Part shown: positions 19,974-31,790 of the stretch, in pieces
Layout of the letters: each line of letters opens with the position of its first letter
How positions within the stretch are numbered: the stretch's first letter is position 1
Assembly (NCBI GenBank): GCA_963920525.1
Contig: OY986440.1
Coordinates: 13,681,225-13,745,224, forward strand
Reading direction: 5' to 3'
Length of the DNA: 64,000 bases
Origin: Dichetophora obliterata
Taxonomy: Eukaryota; Arthropoda; Insecta; Diptera; Sciomyzidae
Notes under the pieces: generated by a model
Databases searched by the model: none
The model's input: the letters and a program-made list of their open reading frames with translations, nothing else
What the model was told of the DNA's origin: nothing
Position numbers and translations under genes: made by a program

Positions 19974-21043
19974 ATGAATTTCATGTAAAAATCGAGATGC
20001 ATTGAACCCGACCCACTCAGATATCGATGAAATTTTGTTCATAGCTAAATTTGATTAATACAAACAAACTCTTCTCATTTTTAGAAATGACTGTTTTGCG
20101 ATTTTTTGGGCGTGGCACAGTGGGAAAGTTTTCGAAAAAACGCGAAAATGGTCAAAAAGAGCTCCATTTAAACTACAATAACTCAGAATCGGCTGAACCG
20201 ATTTCCATGATCTTGGTATCATTAAAAAGATATTTTAACAGGCTTTATGACAAGTTTTATGACACAAAAAAATTACACTGTAAAAATTTTATAAAAAAAA
20301 GAAAATTTTAACTAACGAAAAATCCAAAAAGATCAAGGGTTTTTTACAGTGTATTACTTTTTTAGAAAGGTTTATCCTTCACCTATACCATACCAAAAAA
20401 TAAAAATGGGTTCTTTTTTAGCTTTTTTTATATAATTTTTTAAGTAGTGTCACTTCTAGTAATTGCCCTTATATTTTATATTTACAGGTTAAATAAATAA
20501 ACATATTCCTAGGTGATTTTACCTGTAAATATAAAATATAAGGGCAATTACTAGAAGTGACACTACTTAAAAAATTATATAAAAAAAACTAAAAAAGAAC
20601 CCATTTTTATTTTTTGATATGGTATAGGTGAAGGATAAACCTTTCTAAAAAAGTAATACACTGTAAAAAAACCCTTGATCTTTTTGGATTTTTCGTTAGT
20701 TCAAATTTTCTTTTTTTTATAAATTTTTTACAGTGTAATTTTTTTTGTGTCATAAAACGTGTCATAAAGCCTGTTAAAATATCTTTTTAATGTTACCAAG
20801 ATCATGGAAATCGGTTCAGCCGATTCTGAGTTATTGTAGTTTAAATGGAGCTCTTTTTGACCATTTAGCGTTTTTTCGAAAACTTTCCCACTGTGCCACG
20901 CCCAAAAAATCGCAAAACAGTCATTTCTAAAAATGAGAGTTTGTTTGTATTGATCACATTTAGCTATGAACAAAATTTCATCGATATCTGAGGTGGTCAT
21001 GTTCAAAATTTCAGTTTTATCTCGATTTTTAAATGAAATTCAT
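19974..21043. mobile_element. Perfect-scale palindrome: TIR-only derivative of the long-TIR transposon
   Basis: The two long inverted repeats (19974-20488 and 20521-21043) are joined by a loop of about 32 bp. The loop keeps AAATAAATAAACATATTCC from the right-repeat inner end and then jumps into the left-repeat inner end, so the interior was removed by one deletion. The 1.43-kb nested element of the left-arm copy is also absent. It would fold into a ~510-bp hairpin. Confidence 0.88.
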
Positions 21044-22419
21044 CTCATAGAGATTACTAGTAAACCCGTGTGGCGTTAAAACGCCAACTGAAACATACCT
21101 AGATTCTATTTTAAGCTATTGAATAGATTTTCAACTGATCAAAATTGAAAAGAAATCTATTTTGCCCTTTTTCCAATTTATTATTAAATTTTTGTGTAAA
21201 TTTTTAAAAATTGAAAAATTTTCTTACTAAAGTTTAGAAATCTTTTTCAACTGTAAGAAATCATTCCAGTATCACTTTGATGTTGAATATATCAATTCAT
21301 GGTCTCAGCTGAGAGATTATAAAAGATTATTCGTCAGTATAGCAGTTTCATAGCTATTAGCCGATAGGTGGCGCTAAATAAATACCTCACATATTTTTAG
21401 GCATATGGTGATAATAAGAAGAGAAAAAGAAACATAACAACAACAATTATATGTAAACTTTAACTCGCTGTAACTTAAAGAATATAAAATTTTAAGAAAT
21501 AAAAAGTCCAGTTTGCAGATCTACAGGTCTAAACCTACCAAACCATACTAAATTTGTTCAGATTGGACTTGTACTTAGAAAGCCTTACGCCAGACAAAAT
21601 TTGAGTTTGCGTAATATATATAAGATAAGATGTTATAAGAAGAGTTGAGTTGAGAAAAGAAGAGAAAAGTCAGGAGTCTAACGAAAAAAATCGATAAAAC
21701 ATAACTTTTATTTCTGATCGAAAACATTAACGATCAAAAAATAACTGTTATTTCTGATCTAAAACATTAACGGTCAAAAAATAACTGTTATTTCTGATTG
21801 AAACAATTTTGGATAAAAATAATTGGTTGAGGTGATTTTTATCTTTAAAATCATGAAAAAAAATATTGTGTGAAAAATGGAATCTAATGGAATTTAATTA
21901 TTTAAAAAAATTATACAACAACTTTTTGTACATTATCTTTTTATCTGAAATTTCAAAAATAGTCGTTATTTTCGGTCCCTAGAATAAAGTTTTCGTTAAG
22001 CCTAGGAAGAGCGACTGTGCTTTTCGAGCCCCATTTTGGCTTTGAGAAGTCATCAATTTTTTGTTGGCTCTAAGCGACGAAATATTTTATGCCAACTACC
22101 GCCAATGTTTTCTAGACGTAACAGAACAAACTAAAAAGAATTTGCATTTCTTTCGTGGAACAAACTGATCTGTTTTTATAATAAGGCCGTAAGTGAACCA
22201 ACTGGGCCTCAAGAGGCCCATGCGTTAAATGTATGGGAAATGTATGTAAGCTACTAAACAAGACATGTTCAAACACAATCGATCACGTCCGACGACTTTA
22301 TTACGCTATATGTGTAAAGCTCTTGTGTGCATATGGTCACATTACATATTTATTTTTATACCCCACGTTTAAAAATGTAATAGGGGTATATTAGCCTTGT
22401 CACTCCGTTTGTAACGCCG

Positions 22420-24412
22420 ATAAGCATAATACAGCGTTGTAGTTGTGATCATACTATTCAATTCTTTGGCCAGGCGTTTTATAAACCTGAGCATAGAAGA
22501 TGCTTTTTTGCAAATTTTATTAATGTGAACGCTGAACGATAGCTTAGAATCCATGCATATACCAAGATCTTTGACAGAATCTACACGATTTAAAGCCGTA
22601 TCTTTTATCTTATAATCAAAAATTAAATTTTTTCTTTTTCGCGAATAGGTCATAGTTTGGCATTTACTGGATTTAGAAACATATTATTTTTAGAACACCA
22701 AATTTCAAAGGATTTCAAATCAGACTGGAGTAGATGTGAATTGTCTTCAGCATCTGTTGCTCTGTATATTTTCATGTCATCTGCATAGATAAGTAGATGA
22801 GAGTGTTTGATGATGTGGGTTACATCATTAATGGCTAAAATAAACCGAAGTGAACCAAGGTGGCAATACGCCTCGAAATCGCATTTGATAAGATCGCTCT
22901 GTCAGATACGATTAAATCCAGCTTACAAAAAATTGTTGGAAACCCATTAACTTTAGTTTAAATATAATTAAGTTGTGTGGCAGTTTATCAAATGCTTTAC
23001 TAAAATCAGTGTAAATACAGTCGACCTGGTTACCTGAATAAAATGAATTTAAGCAAAACGTTGTAAAATCGAGGATATCAGACTCAGTGGATCTGCCAGT
23101 AACAAATCCATGCTGACGAGTTGTCATGACCTTCCCACAGTGAATTCTCACACGATCATACACGAGCCGCTCAAAAAGTTTTGGAATCGACGAGAGTTTC
23201 GCAATAGGCCTGTAGTTGTTTTTATCGTTCTTACAACCTTTTTTTTAAGTAGGACTTATAAAAGATTTTTTCCAAAAAAGTGGAAAAATACTTTCGCTAA
23301 TTGATTTATTGAATAACATGGACAGTGGTTGACTTAGAACGGAACCGCATCGTGTTAACACTGCGGCAGGAATTCCGTCAGGTCCAGCATTTAAATCCTC
23401 ATCGATCAATCCAATAAACTTTAAAATATCCTCTGAAGTAAAGGATATAGAATCCAACGAAACCCTGGGTGAAGAGTTAATATATTCAAAGCACTCTTCA
23501 TCAGGATTAAAAGAGTCTGAACAAAATGATTCTTTAAAGAGATCGGCAAATAGACCACAAGTTACGACGGGATCGTCAGTAAATCCGTCAGAGGTTTTAA
23601 ATGATGAAGGGAGTCCATCAGATTTTTTTTTTGTGTTTATGAAACCCCATAATTTCTTTGCATCAGACAATATTCTCAGCTTAATACTGTCTAAATAATT
23701 TTGATATAAGGTAGCTGAGCAATTTCAAAGTCCAGAAACAAACGCTTCTAGATGTCAAGGTCATTCAAGTCTAAGCTACAGACATATTTTTTTCATGCCC
23801 TATTCCTGCTGTTGCGAAGAATCTTTAACTCTTTTGTGTACCAGGGATAAGCACAATTTTTCATAAATTTGAGGCTATACGGCACGGACAGAGAAAACAT
23901 AGCAAAGATTCCCATATAAAAAAATTAATTGAATAATCAAGAGTTTTATTATTAACATATTCTAAAATTCCATGAAGTTTACTTTGATGTAAATGATTCA
24001 ACTTCAAAAAGTCGGCTTTTTTAAAACTGAATCCATAAACTTTATCTATTGAGTCAGATTTTACTATATTATCCCTGTCTGACTTGACCATATGCTCAAT
24101 GGTGGATGGTATTCGTTAACAGTAGTCAAAGCATGAAGGGCCCTCTCAACAATCACATTGTTACTGTCTGTAGTTAAGACCAGGTCAAGAAGTCTTTTAC
24201 GACTATTATAAATACAACTCACCTGTTGTAAGTCAGAACATATATTATCAACAAACATATGCTCTTGGCGTGTCTTCGAATTAGATGCACAAAAATATGT
24301 ATCATCGTCAGAAGATTCCCATTTCAAGTCAGGCAGATTAAAATCACCTAACAATAAAATGTCGTCATTAACGTCAATTATGCTTATAACGTATTCTATG
24401 CAATCCGCAAGG
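22420..24412 (-). pseudogene. LINE-A' ORF2 (endonuclease to reverse transcriptase), 5'-truncated
   Basis: The minus strand encodes LLLGDFNLPDLKW and FVDNICSDLQQVSC (24354-24064), then FPLFWKKSFISPT, DFSKAFDKLPHNL and IYADDMKIY (about 22770), and DLGICMDSKLSFSVHINK. Several frameshifts and stops break it, and the SGVPQGS block is lost near 22850. The 5' truncation is at 24412, where it abuts sequence that continues uninterrupted at 62034 in the other gene copy. Confidence 0.8.
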
Positions 24413-25300
24413 AATTAAAAAATAAAAACTTCGAAAATTCACAAGAAAATTTCCCAAAAAACTTGATGATTTTTGAGTAAAAAATTTAAGAATTTTTCCT
24501 TTATTTATAACATTTTCTGAATTTCAAATGGATTTCTTGTTTTCAATTAATCCTTCCTTAATTTGAAATTATCTTTCAGAATTTCAATTGATTTTTTCTG
24601 AATTTCGAATAGATATTCCTTATTAATATTTCCTAAACTGCAAATTTATTATCTGATTATCAGTTAATATTTTCTGAATTTTAAATTGCATTTCTAAACT
24701 TTAATTGATTTTTTTTACAGAATTTAAAAGTTTCTGAAAAATGCTCTGATTTTCAATTTATCTCTTTTGAACTACTAATGGAATTTCTTAATGACAAGTT
24801 ATCTTTCTGAGTTTGAATTGGAAAAATTTCTATTGATCCTTTCCTAATTTCAAATTAAGTTTCTATTGCTATTGAACTTTTAAGAATTTTAATAGATTTT
24901 TTCCAAATTCCAATTAATCTTTCTGAATTTCAAATGAAATTTTTATTAACCTTTTCTGAATTTCAATTGAACTTTTCTGCATTTGAAATAATATTCTGAA
25001 TTTCTAATTTACCCCTTGTGATTTACAAATGGAATTCTGAACAAATTTTCTGAACTTTTAATTGAACTGTTCTAATTTGAAATCACATTTATTTACAATA
25101 ATTTATCTTTTCTGAATTCAAAATTAAATCATAGAATTTAAATTGATTTTTTCAAAATTTTAATTTATCATTTGAATTAATGTTTTTTTAATTTCAAATG
25201 GAATTTCTGAATTTCAATTGCTCTTTTGTGAATATCAATTAATTTTTTCTTAGTTTATATTAATCTTTTCTGAATTTAAGAAAGAGTTTCTGACACAAAA
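24413..25300. repeat. Degenerate AT-rich repeat array downstream of gene copy 1
   Basis: Many imperfect units around TTTCTGAATTTCAATTGA fill this stretch. It lies downstream of the minus-strand gene and is duplicated at 62035-62830 with small indels. No coding potential is seen. Confidence 0.75.
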
Positions 25301-25485
25301 ATAAATGCTACGACGTCGCTGTAACCCAAATATGGACCATCAGTTCTAGTTGGGATATGATGGCATGTGCTATGCCTGGTGGAGACGTCATGTTAAAAAC
25401 AAAAAAATAAAATTGAAGCATGACTGATTTAAAAGCAATTTATTGAAAGAAAGTTAGTTTATAAAAATAAACATATGGCGATTAT

Positions 25486-27307
25486 TTAGAAGTCTGCCTC
25501 ATCTTCTGAATCGGAGTTCATTTGATCAAACATATCATCCAAATCGTCACGTGGTCGCTCGCTATCCGCACGCCTTTTACATTCACGACGCCATGAAATC
25601 AACTTTTCAATATCGGATTGATGCATGCGAAATGGAAATGGAACGCAGTTGTTGGTTTTATTTTGACCGGCAAAGGAAAGCCCAAGAGTAGGCTTTTCTT
25701 TAAAATCTTCGAATTCCTTTTTCTGAACTATTTCCCAGTTAGGATTCTGTGAAGTAGCCGAGCTGCTAGCATCGGTGAACCAGGCCAGGCATAAGCGCTT
25801 TTCTCTTCCGGTTCTGTGAAAAGACATTGCATTAAGTAAAAGATCTATTTACCAATTTTTCCATTAAATATCTGCTCACCCAAGTCGTATTCCTCATCGA
25901 AGTCAAAGTCATCTTGGTAAGGAAATTCTGCTGCCATATTTGACTCTTCGTCAGTTGCACTTCCGTCTGGATCGGGTTTTATCTGAGATTCGTCTGTTTT
26001 GTAGCGCATTCCTAGCAAAGACATTGGCTCTGCATCTTCGCAGAGTTCATCAAAGGCTTTCGTCTCTTTTTTTATGCATAGCTCAGTAGCTGTTTTGCCA
26101 GAAGATTTATGCACTTGCAGTGCAGATGGACTCTCATCTGGATCGGTTTTTATATGAGATTCGTATTTGTAGCGCGTTCCTAGCAAAGACATTGGCTCTG
26201 CACCAGAAGATTTATGCGCTTGCAGTGCACATGGGCTCCCATCTGGATCGGTTTTTATATGAGATTCGTATTTGTAGCGCGTTCCTAGCAAATACATTGG
26301 CTCTGCACCAGAAGATTTATGCGCTTGCAGTGCACATGGGCTCCCATCTGGATCGGTTTTTATATGAGATTCGTATTTGTAGCGCGTTCCTAGCAAAGAC
26401 ATTGGCTCTGCACCAGAAGATTTATGCGCTTGCAGTGCACATGGACTCCCATCTGGATCGGTTTTTATATGAGATTCGACTTTGTAGCGCGTTCCTATCA
26501 AAGACATTTGCTCTTCATCTTCGCTGGGCTCAGCAAAGTAATTCATCTCAGTTTTTACGCTTAGCCAAGTTGATGTTTTAGCTGATGTATGAAAATAAAA
26601 AAATTGTCAAAATTAAGTCTGAAGTGCATGCTTAAATGTTGCTTACCTCTTGCATCAATATTTTGAAGCTCATGACTTCTATGATCAAACTCTTCCAACA
26701 TTGCCTGTATGGAACTGCGACGTAGTGGTACATTTGTTGCTACCGCTTCAGTTGTGGACTCTTTGCAAGTCAGCTGCTCCGCTTTATTGGGCACTTTTTC
26801 TTTGCAATTCGACGCAGCCAAAACCTGAAACGACTCTGGTTCTTCCAGCGACTTTGGTAGTGAATCGAATGCCGTGCTAGCTGTTGAAGAAGCTTCAAGT
26901 TTCGGAATAGGTTTACCGATGTAAAGAGTGTGGGGATCGATTTCCTCAGAATTAGATATATGCGGTGCATCGACGATTTCTGACCGTTTTAATTCAACCT
27001 TCATAAAACCGTCACCGAAGGGTATTTTCGAAAGATTCTCGATTTCTTTAGCTATGTCAGCATCATCATTGAGGCGTACAAAACAGAAAGGCTGAGCTGA
27101 ATTCTGCTGAAAGTGTATCGATTTAATTTGTGATGAATATTTGCTGATTATTTCGCGACTATGCTCAGGATCGGGAAACCGCAGGAGCAATATTTTGCCC
27201 TTGGTCATGTTAGCGTACTCCTTCTCAAGCGCAATGGCCCTTAAAGCATCTTCGCGGTTCCATGGCTTTGAGCCGCATGAGTGATTCGATATAGATTTAC
27301 GCTTCAT
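25486..27307 (-). CDS. RRM-like repeat protein gene, copy 1 (last exon frameshifted)
   Basis: Exons are 27307-26647, 26581-25880 and 25813-25486, with 66-bp introns starting GTAAGC and GTGAGC and ending CAG. Exon 1 holds an RRM-like fold (GKILLLRFP, QPFCFVRLNDD, GFMKVEL at about residues 38-107). Exon 2 holds four 35-residue repeats built on GTRYKYESHIKTDPDG. The C-terminus in copy 2 is VPFPFRMHQSDIEKLISW followed by acidic DDLDDMFDQMNSDSEDEADF. IKTD/IKPD fits the sumoylation consensus, so repeated modification is possible (inference). Copy 1 lacks 25 bp in exon 3 (after 25787), so the spliced frame ends early and loses the acidic tail, unless alternative splicing rescues it. AATAAA lies about 45 bp past the stop (near 25440). 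I do not recognise the gene. Confidence 0.7.
26097..26507 (-). repeat. 105-bp coding tandem repeats, four units
   Basis: Four in-frame 35-codon units differ by only a few bases (for example PMSLLGTRYK versus PMYLLGTRYK). A fifth, diverged unit (GMRYKTDESQIKPDPDG) follows. Copy 2 has three close units (63672-63978). Confidence 0.88.
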
Positions 27308-27743
27308 TTTCTTGTCATTAACTTTTTGCGTAATGAATGAAACTAGCTAAAAATAGTTTAAAAAAAAGGGGTTTATGAATTTCGGAATAGCCTTTTTTTC
27401 AAATCGTGTATTTGGTGGCCCTAAATCCAACTCCGCTTTCAAAATATGTGGTATAAATAGTTTAGGAGTTTAAATTCGTGTAAGTTTCAAAAAATGAGTG
27501 CATGCTAGACGGAATTAAGTCGAAATGGAGTTTTTGATTTATGAACATGTAGGCAACTTATAGGAAATATCCACTGATCTTAGTAATAATTTTTAACTTG
27601 CCTCCGCTTTCTACAAAAAATACCATAGTTCATAAATTTTGTAGTTATACTTAATTATAATTTTGAAATATTTCCTACTATCAAAAAATGCTGAAAATCG
27701 GCATGCTCCATGACTAAGATATGATAGTCCTAAAAATGTCATT
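27308..27743. other. Upstream region of gene copy 1
   Basis: Non-coding and AT-rich; the likely promoter of the minus-strand gene lies at its left end. I see no clear TATA box or repeat. Confidence 0.4.
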
Positions 27744-27745
27744 TA

Positions 27746-28140
27746 CAGTCAAATCTGGATATAACGAACTCCCGAAATATGTAGTGAATAGCTCGAAATA
27801 GTGAACGATTTAGAAACTGATATTTCAAAGAATAAGTAGCAAAAAAACAATAAAAAAGTTTTAAGATTTAGGCAAAAACATCCATTTTTTTCATTGAAAT
27901 GAAATGTTCCTTATTTGTTCATTTGTTTTAAAAACATGATAATTTCACAGTTTTTGTTGAAACTATTTGAAAAGTGAATCAAATAAAGAATATTTTAACA
28001 CATTATTTTATATGGCTAGTGTACATAGTTTCAAAGCTAATGTTCAATAAACATAAGTAATTATACTGTACAACTTTTTTTTTGGTTCACTGTATATAAT
28101 TTTGAAATACCTCTGTATGACGGCTCCTTGAAATGGACTG
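27746..28140. mobile_element. pogo/Tigger-like miniature element
   Basis: It starts CAGTCAAATCTGGATATAAC and ends GGACTG, flanked by TA on both sides (27744-27745, 28141-28142). The left end has the typical pogo/Tigger look; the inverted match is short. No gene inside. Confidence 0.45.
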
Positions 28141-28349
28141 TAATACTTACATTTTCTTTTTAAAAACACCAAAAACAAATAAATTTAAAATGTTTTTTTG
28201 AAAAACTTTGCGTTCCTTATTTAATTTCATTGATTTTTTATGATTTTTTTTTTGTAGATTTATTTTTCATGACATACTAAATATATGCATTCTATTGCTT
28301 TATTCGACACAGTAAAAACTGTGTGGTAAAACACACCAATTATAACATA

Positions 28350-28985
28350 CTAGCTGAACCCGGTGTGCTTCGCTACCCCCCTCGTACCAGGATTGCATTT
28401 CAGAATTGTGGCAATACCAAAATCACTTTTCACGCCATTGAATTTTCGAAATAAGTCCACCCCAGCGCCACCTACCGTGTCCATTTATACACAAATTATT
28501 TTCTTATGATTAAACAAACATACATTCTGAATTTCAGTTAAATTGGTCCATAAATTCAAATTTTCGATATAAGTCCACCCCAGCGCCACCTATCGGGTCC
28601 ATTTATACACAAATTATTTTCTTATGATTAAACAAACATACATTCTGAATTTCAGTTAAATTGGACCATAAATTCAAATTTTCGATATAAGTCCACCCCA
28701 GCGCCACCTATCGGGTCCATTTATACACAAATTATTTTCTTATGATTAAACAAACATACATTCTGAATTTCAGTTAAATTGGTCCATAAATTCAAATTTT
28801 CGATATAAGTCCACCCCAACGCCACCTATCGGACTTTCCCGGAGGGTTTTTCCAAAATTTTCCTTCGTAAAAACCTTCTCCTGGCAATTATAAACAACTG
28901 AAAAAAAATTTTAGACAAATCGGCCCAGCCATTCTCAATTGATGTTTTACTATACATTTTTTACACCATTTTTATATATATAGAT
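28350..28985 (+). repeat. RTE/SINE-like repeat with a 118-bp tandem array
   Basis: It begins TAGCTGAACCCGGTGTGCTT and ends in an RTE-type tail (AAATCGGCCCAGCC ... TTTTATATATATAGAT). Its middle (28440-28850) holds three full and one partial 118-bp units, each with CAGCGCCACCTA (28463, 28581, 28699, 28817). No coding frame. Confidence 0.65.
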
Positions 28986-29399
28986 TATTTCACTAATATG
29001 ATTTACCCTGATCAGAGACATAGGTAATAAGTCTGGACATGCAAAGATCATACGTAGACTAGATAACCTTGACTGCATCAGAATTAATGTACGTTTCAAC
29101 AACCTTCATATATATTTGTGAAACATAATAGGGGTACTCACACTGACTTGGGTAGTTGGGTAGATTGGCAAATGACGTACATTTTGTTTTTGTAAAGTGC
29201 CATTCTACCCAAGTACCCATCTACCAATCTTTTCTAGCTGACCCCCTGACTCTTTGAGTAGATTGTTTTCTTGCCAAATTGAGTACTTTTTCCTTGAATA
29301 CTTTTGCAAAAATAGGCAATAATTGACCTAAGGGCATCAAATTTACAATATTTGTTGTCAAGGCTAATATCTCGAATAATATACAAAAGCTATTGCCAC

Positions 29400-31095
29400 G
29401 CCCCCTATTTATGCCCACAAGTTAAGAAAAACGCTATATTTCAGACGAATTCGGTTGTACTGGACTAAAATTTTGTAATTTAGTTAGTATGGCTACTATC
29501 GACAATTCAACAAGAAATGGGCGTGGTCGAACTACAACTACGCCTACTTTTTAGAAATTATAATTCCTGGGTTGTGCATGTTTTATAATGAAACTTGGTT
29601 TATATTTGCTATGAGACCAAGTGGTGGTTACAAGATATATAAATTTTGCCACGCCTACTTTTACCGCCCTTCTATTTATATAAAATCGTTCGTGCGGTGT
29701 CTCCTAAGATCTCAGGAATAGTATCACCTGAGAGAACCAAATTTACAATATCTGTCAATATCTCGGTTAATAAAAAAGCCACACCTCCTTTTACCGCCCA
29801 CAAATCAATAAAAATGCTATATTTCTTACGGTTTTGATCGTATTGGACTAAAATTTGGTAATTTAGTTTGTATGGTTACTACCTAAAACAGTATTAAAAA
29901 TGGGTGTCCACGCCCCCTTTTACAGCCCACAAATCAATAAAAATAATTTTTTTAAGATGATTTTGGTCGTATAAGACTTAATGTTGATAATTTAGTTTGT
30001 ATGACTATTTCTGACGTCACATAGTTTCATTCCAAAATACTCACTTTTGCGAAAACTAGTGTTTCTGTAACTGATAAGCGAGTAAATAGTGGTCCGTGAT
30101 TAAAAAGACACACAAGTGAAAGGGCATATTTGAAATTGCAGATTGTGACAGAAAGCTTTGTGAGAAATTGCATGAAGTTCTTCTATAAAAAACAAATATG
30201 AATATTGTTTGTGCTTAATTTATGAATATGGCGGAAAAATACATGCTTATGCTATTTATGCTGACAATTACTTGTTTTGTTGGTAGAATTTGACACTTGG
30301 TGATGTTGATATTAAACGCACAAACCTTATCTACACATTACGATCCGAGTATTCTTTTCCGAGTAATGCGGTTGCGTAATGCAATTATACAAATTTTATT
30401 ATGCAATAAATTTCATTTATGAACTATTTCAGTTAATATATTTCATAATATAGGTATACATATAATATTTTGTTAATAATATATTTATAATCTACATGAA
30501 AAAATTTAAGTTTATACCTTGTACCCCGTAGAAGTATTTGTAACATGGATACATTTACACATATCCACAACTTCATTGAATATGACTATTGCACAAACAA
30601 GCAAACATTTTTCTCACCAAGTTAGAACATAGTGAGAACTTCATTGGATTCGAGTCGCATATTTTGGTTTACAGAAACACTTCGCCTATCGAATTCCTTC
30701 AAAAGTAGAATTGAAACAAGCGAGAGGAGTCACTGCTTTTTCTCATTTTATAACAGAGACAGTGCAAGTGAGAATGACGTCACAATGACGTCAAAGTGAG
30801 AAAATCTGGTGAGAACTGCGGTGAGAAAAGTTACATAACCGAGCTACAGTACTAAAAATTGGCGTGGTTGCTCTATAGAAACGCCCACTTTTTCAGAAAT
30901 CAATAAAATTGACTACTGGGCCGATTGCGCTGAAATTTTGGCAGTCAATTTGTTTCGCCTACGAGATAGTTTAAGAAAATTTTGCCAAACACCCTTTTAT
31001 CGCCTACAAATCAATAAAAATGCTATATTTTAGATGGTTTGGTTGTATTAAACTAAAATTTGGTAAATTAGTGCATATAGTTACTTCCGGAAACT
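29400..31095 (+). repeat. 125-bp repeat units, interrupted
   Basis: Units carry CCCACAAATCAATAAAAA and TTGGTAATTTAGTTTGTATG, spaced about 125 bp (29800, 29925). Similar units follow at 30860-31095 after an insertion of about 830 bp. The same family is inverted at 43690-44060. Confidence 0.6.
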
Positions 31096-31790
31096 GAACT
31101 TAAAATGGGCGTAGTCGCACTACAGTTATGCCAGTTGAGATATACAAAAAATTGAAATTTTTTCCGATTGGTATGAAAATTGAATTGAATTGAAGTTGGC
31201 AACGCGATGCGCAAGTAAGCAAAATTTGCTGGTCGGTTAGAAATATCGCTAAAGTAATTAAATAAAAGGCACAACAACTATTAAATGTGAAATTATATAT
31301 TATTAGATTAATAAACATCATAAGTTCCAGAAAAGTTTCTAAAATATCCTTGTAAACTTTATTACATTATCTAATTTGCTAATTTTCTGTCTAAGCGTGG
31401 TTAACATAACCTCACTATTTATGTGCCGTGCGTTCTATTACAGAATAAACTATAGTGAAGAAAAACTATTTCTCATAAAACTCTGCTTCAGCCTAAATAA
31501 AACTTAATACACTAGTCTGCTTCATATCGCTGTGGTTCCTGTTCATGATTATTGCAGTGCTAAATTCTAAAAATCTTAAAACTTCTTGACATCTCAATGT
31601 GGGTGTCAACATAACCTCGCTGTCTTTGTCTGCTTACCAGTGTTAAGTTACACTGCTTTACTTTGCTGTTGCTGTGGTTCCCGCTCGCTGCTATTTCTGT
31701 GCTGTTGTATCGGTTGTTCCTGCTCCTGCTCCCTAGCTACTTTTCTTGGTGCTGTCATATTGCCCGCTACGTTTAATTGACCTGTTCAAG

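Larger units (their letters stand above)
19222..22568. repeat. Right arm of the inverted duplication
   Basis: Reverse complement of 1-7448 lacking the transposon interior. It contains, on the minus strand, the LINE-A 3' end (19222-19850), the palindromic transposon derivative (19974-21043), the unassigned 1.4-kb block (about 21044-22420) and the start of the LINE-A ORF2 fragment. Confidence 0.9.

Noticed and set aside
26120..26581. 153-codon plus-strand frame opposite exon 2 of the RRM-like gene
   Set aside because: It is the antisense of the 105-bp coding repeats; the minus frame joins in phase with both neighbouring exons and is the real one.
28440..28850. Satellite DNA call for the 118-bp array
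   Set aside because: Only three to four units, bounded by RTE-like sequence; better explained as an internal repeat of that element.
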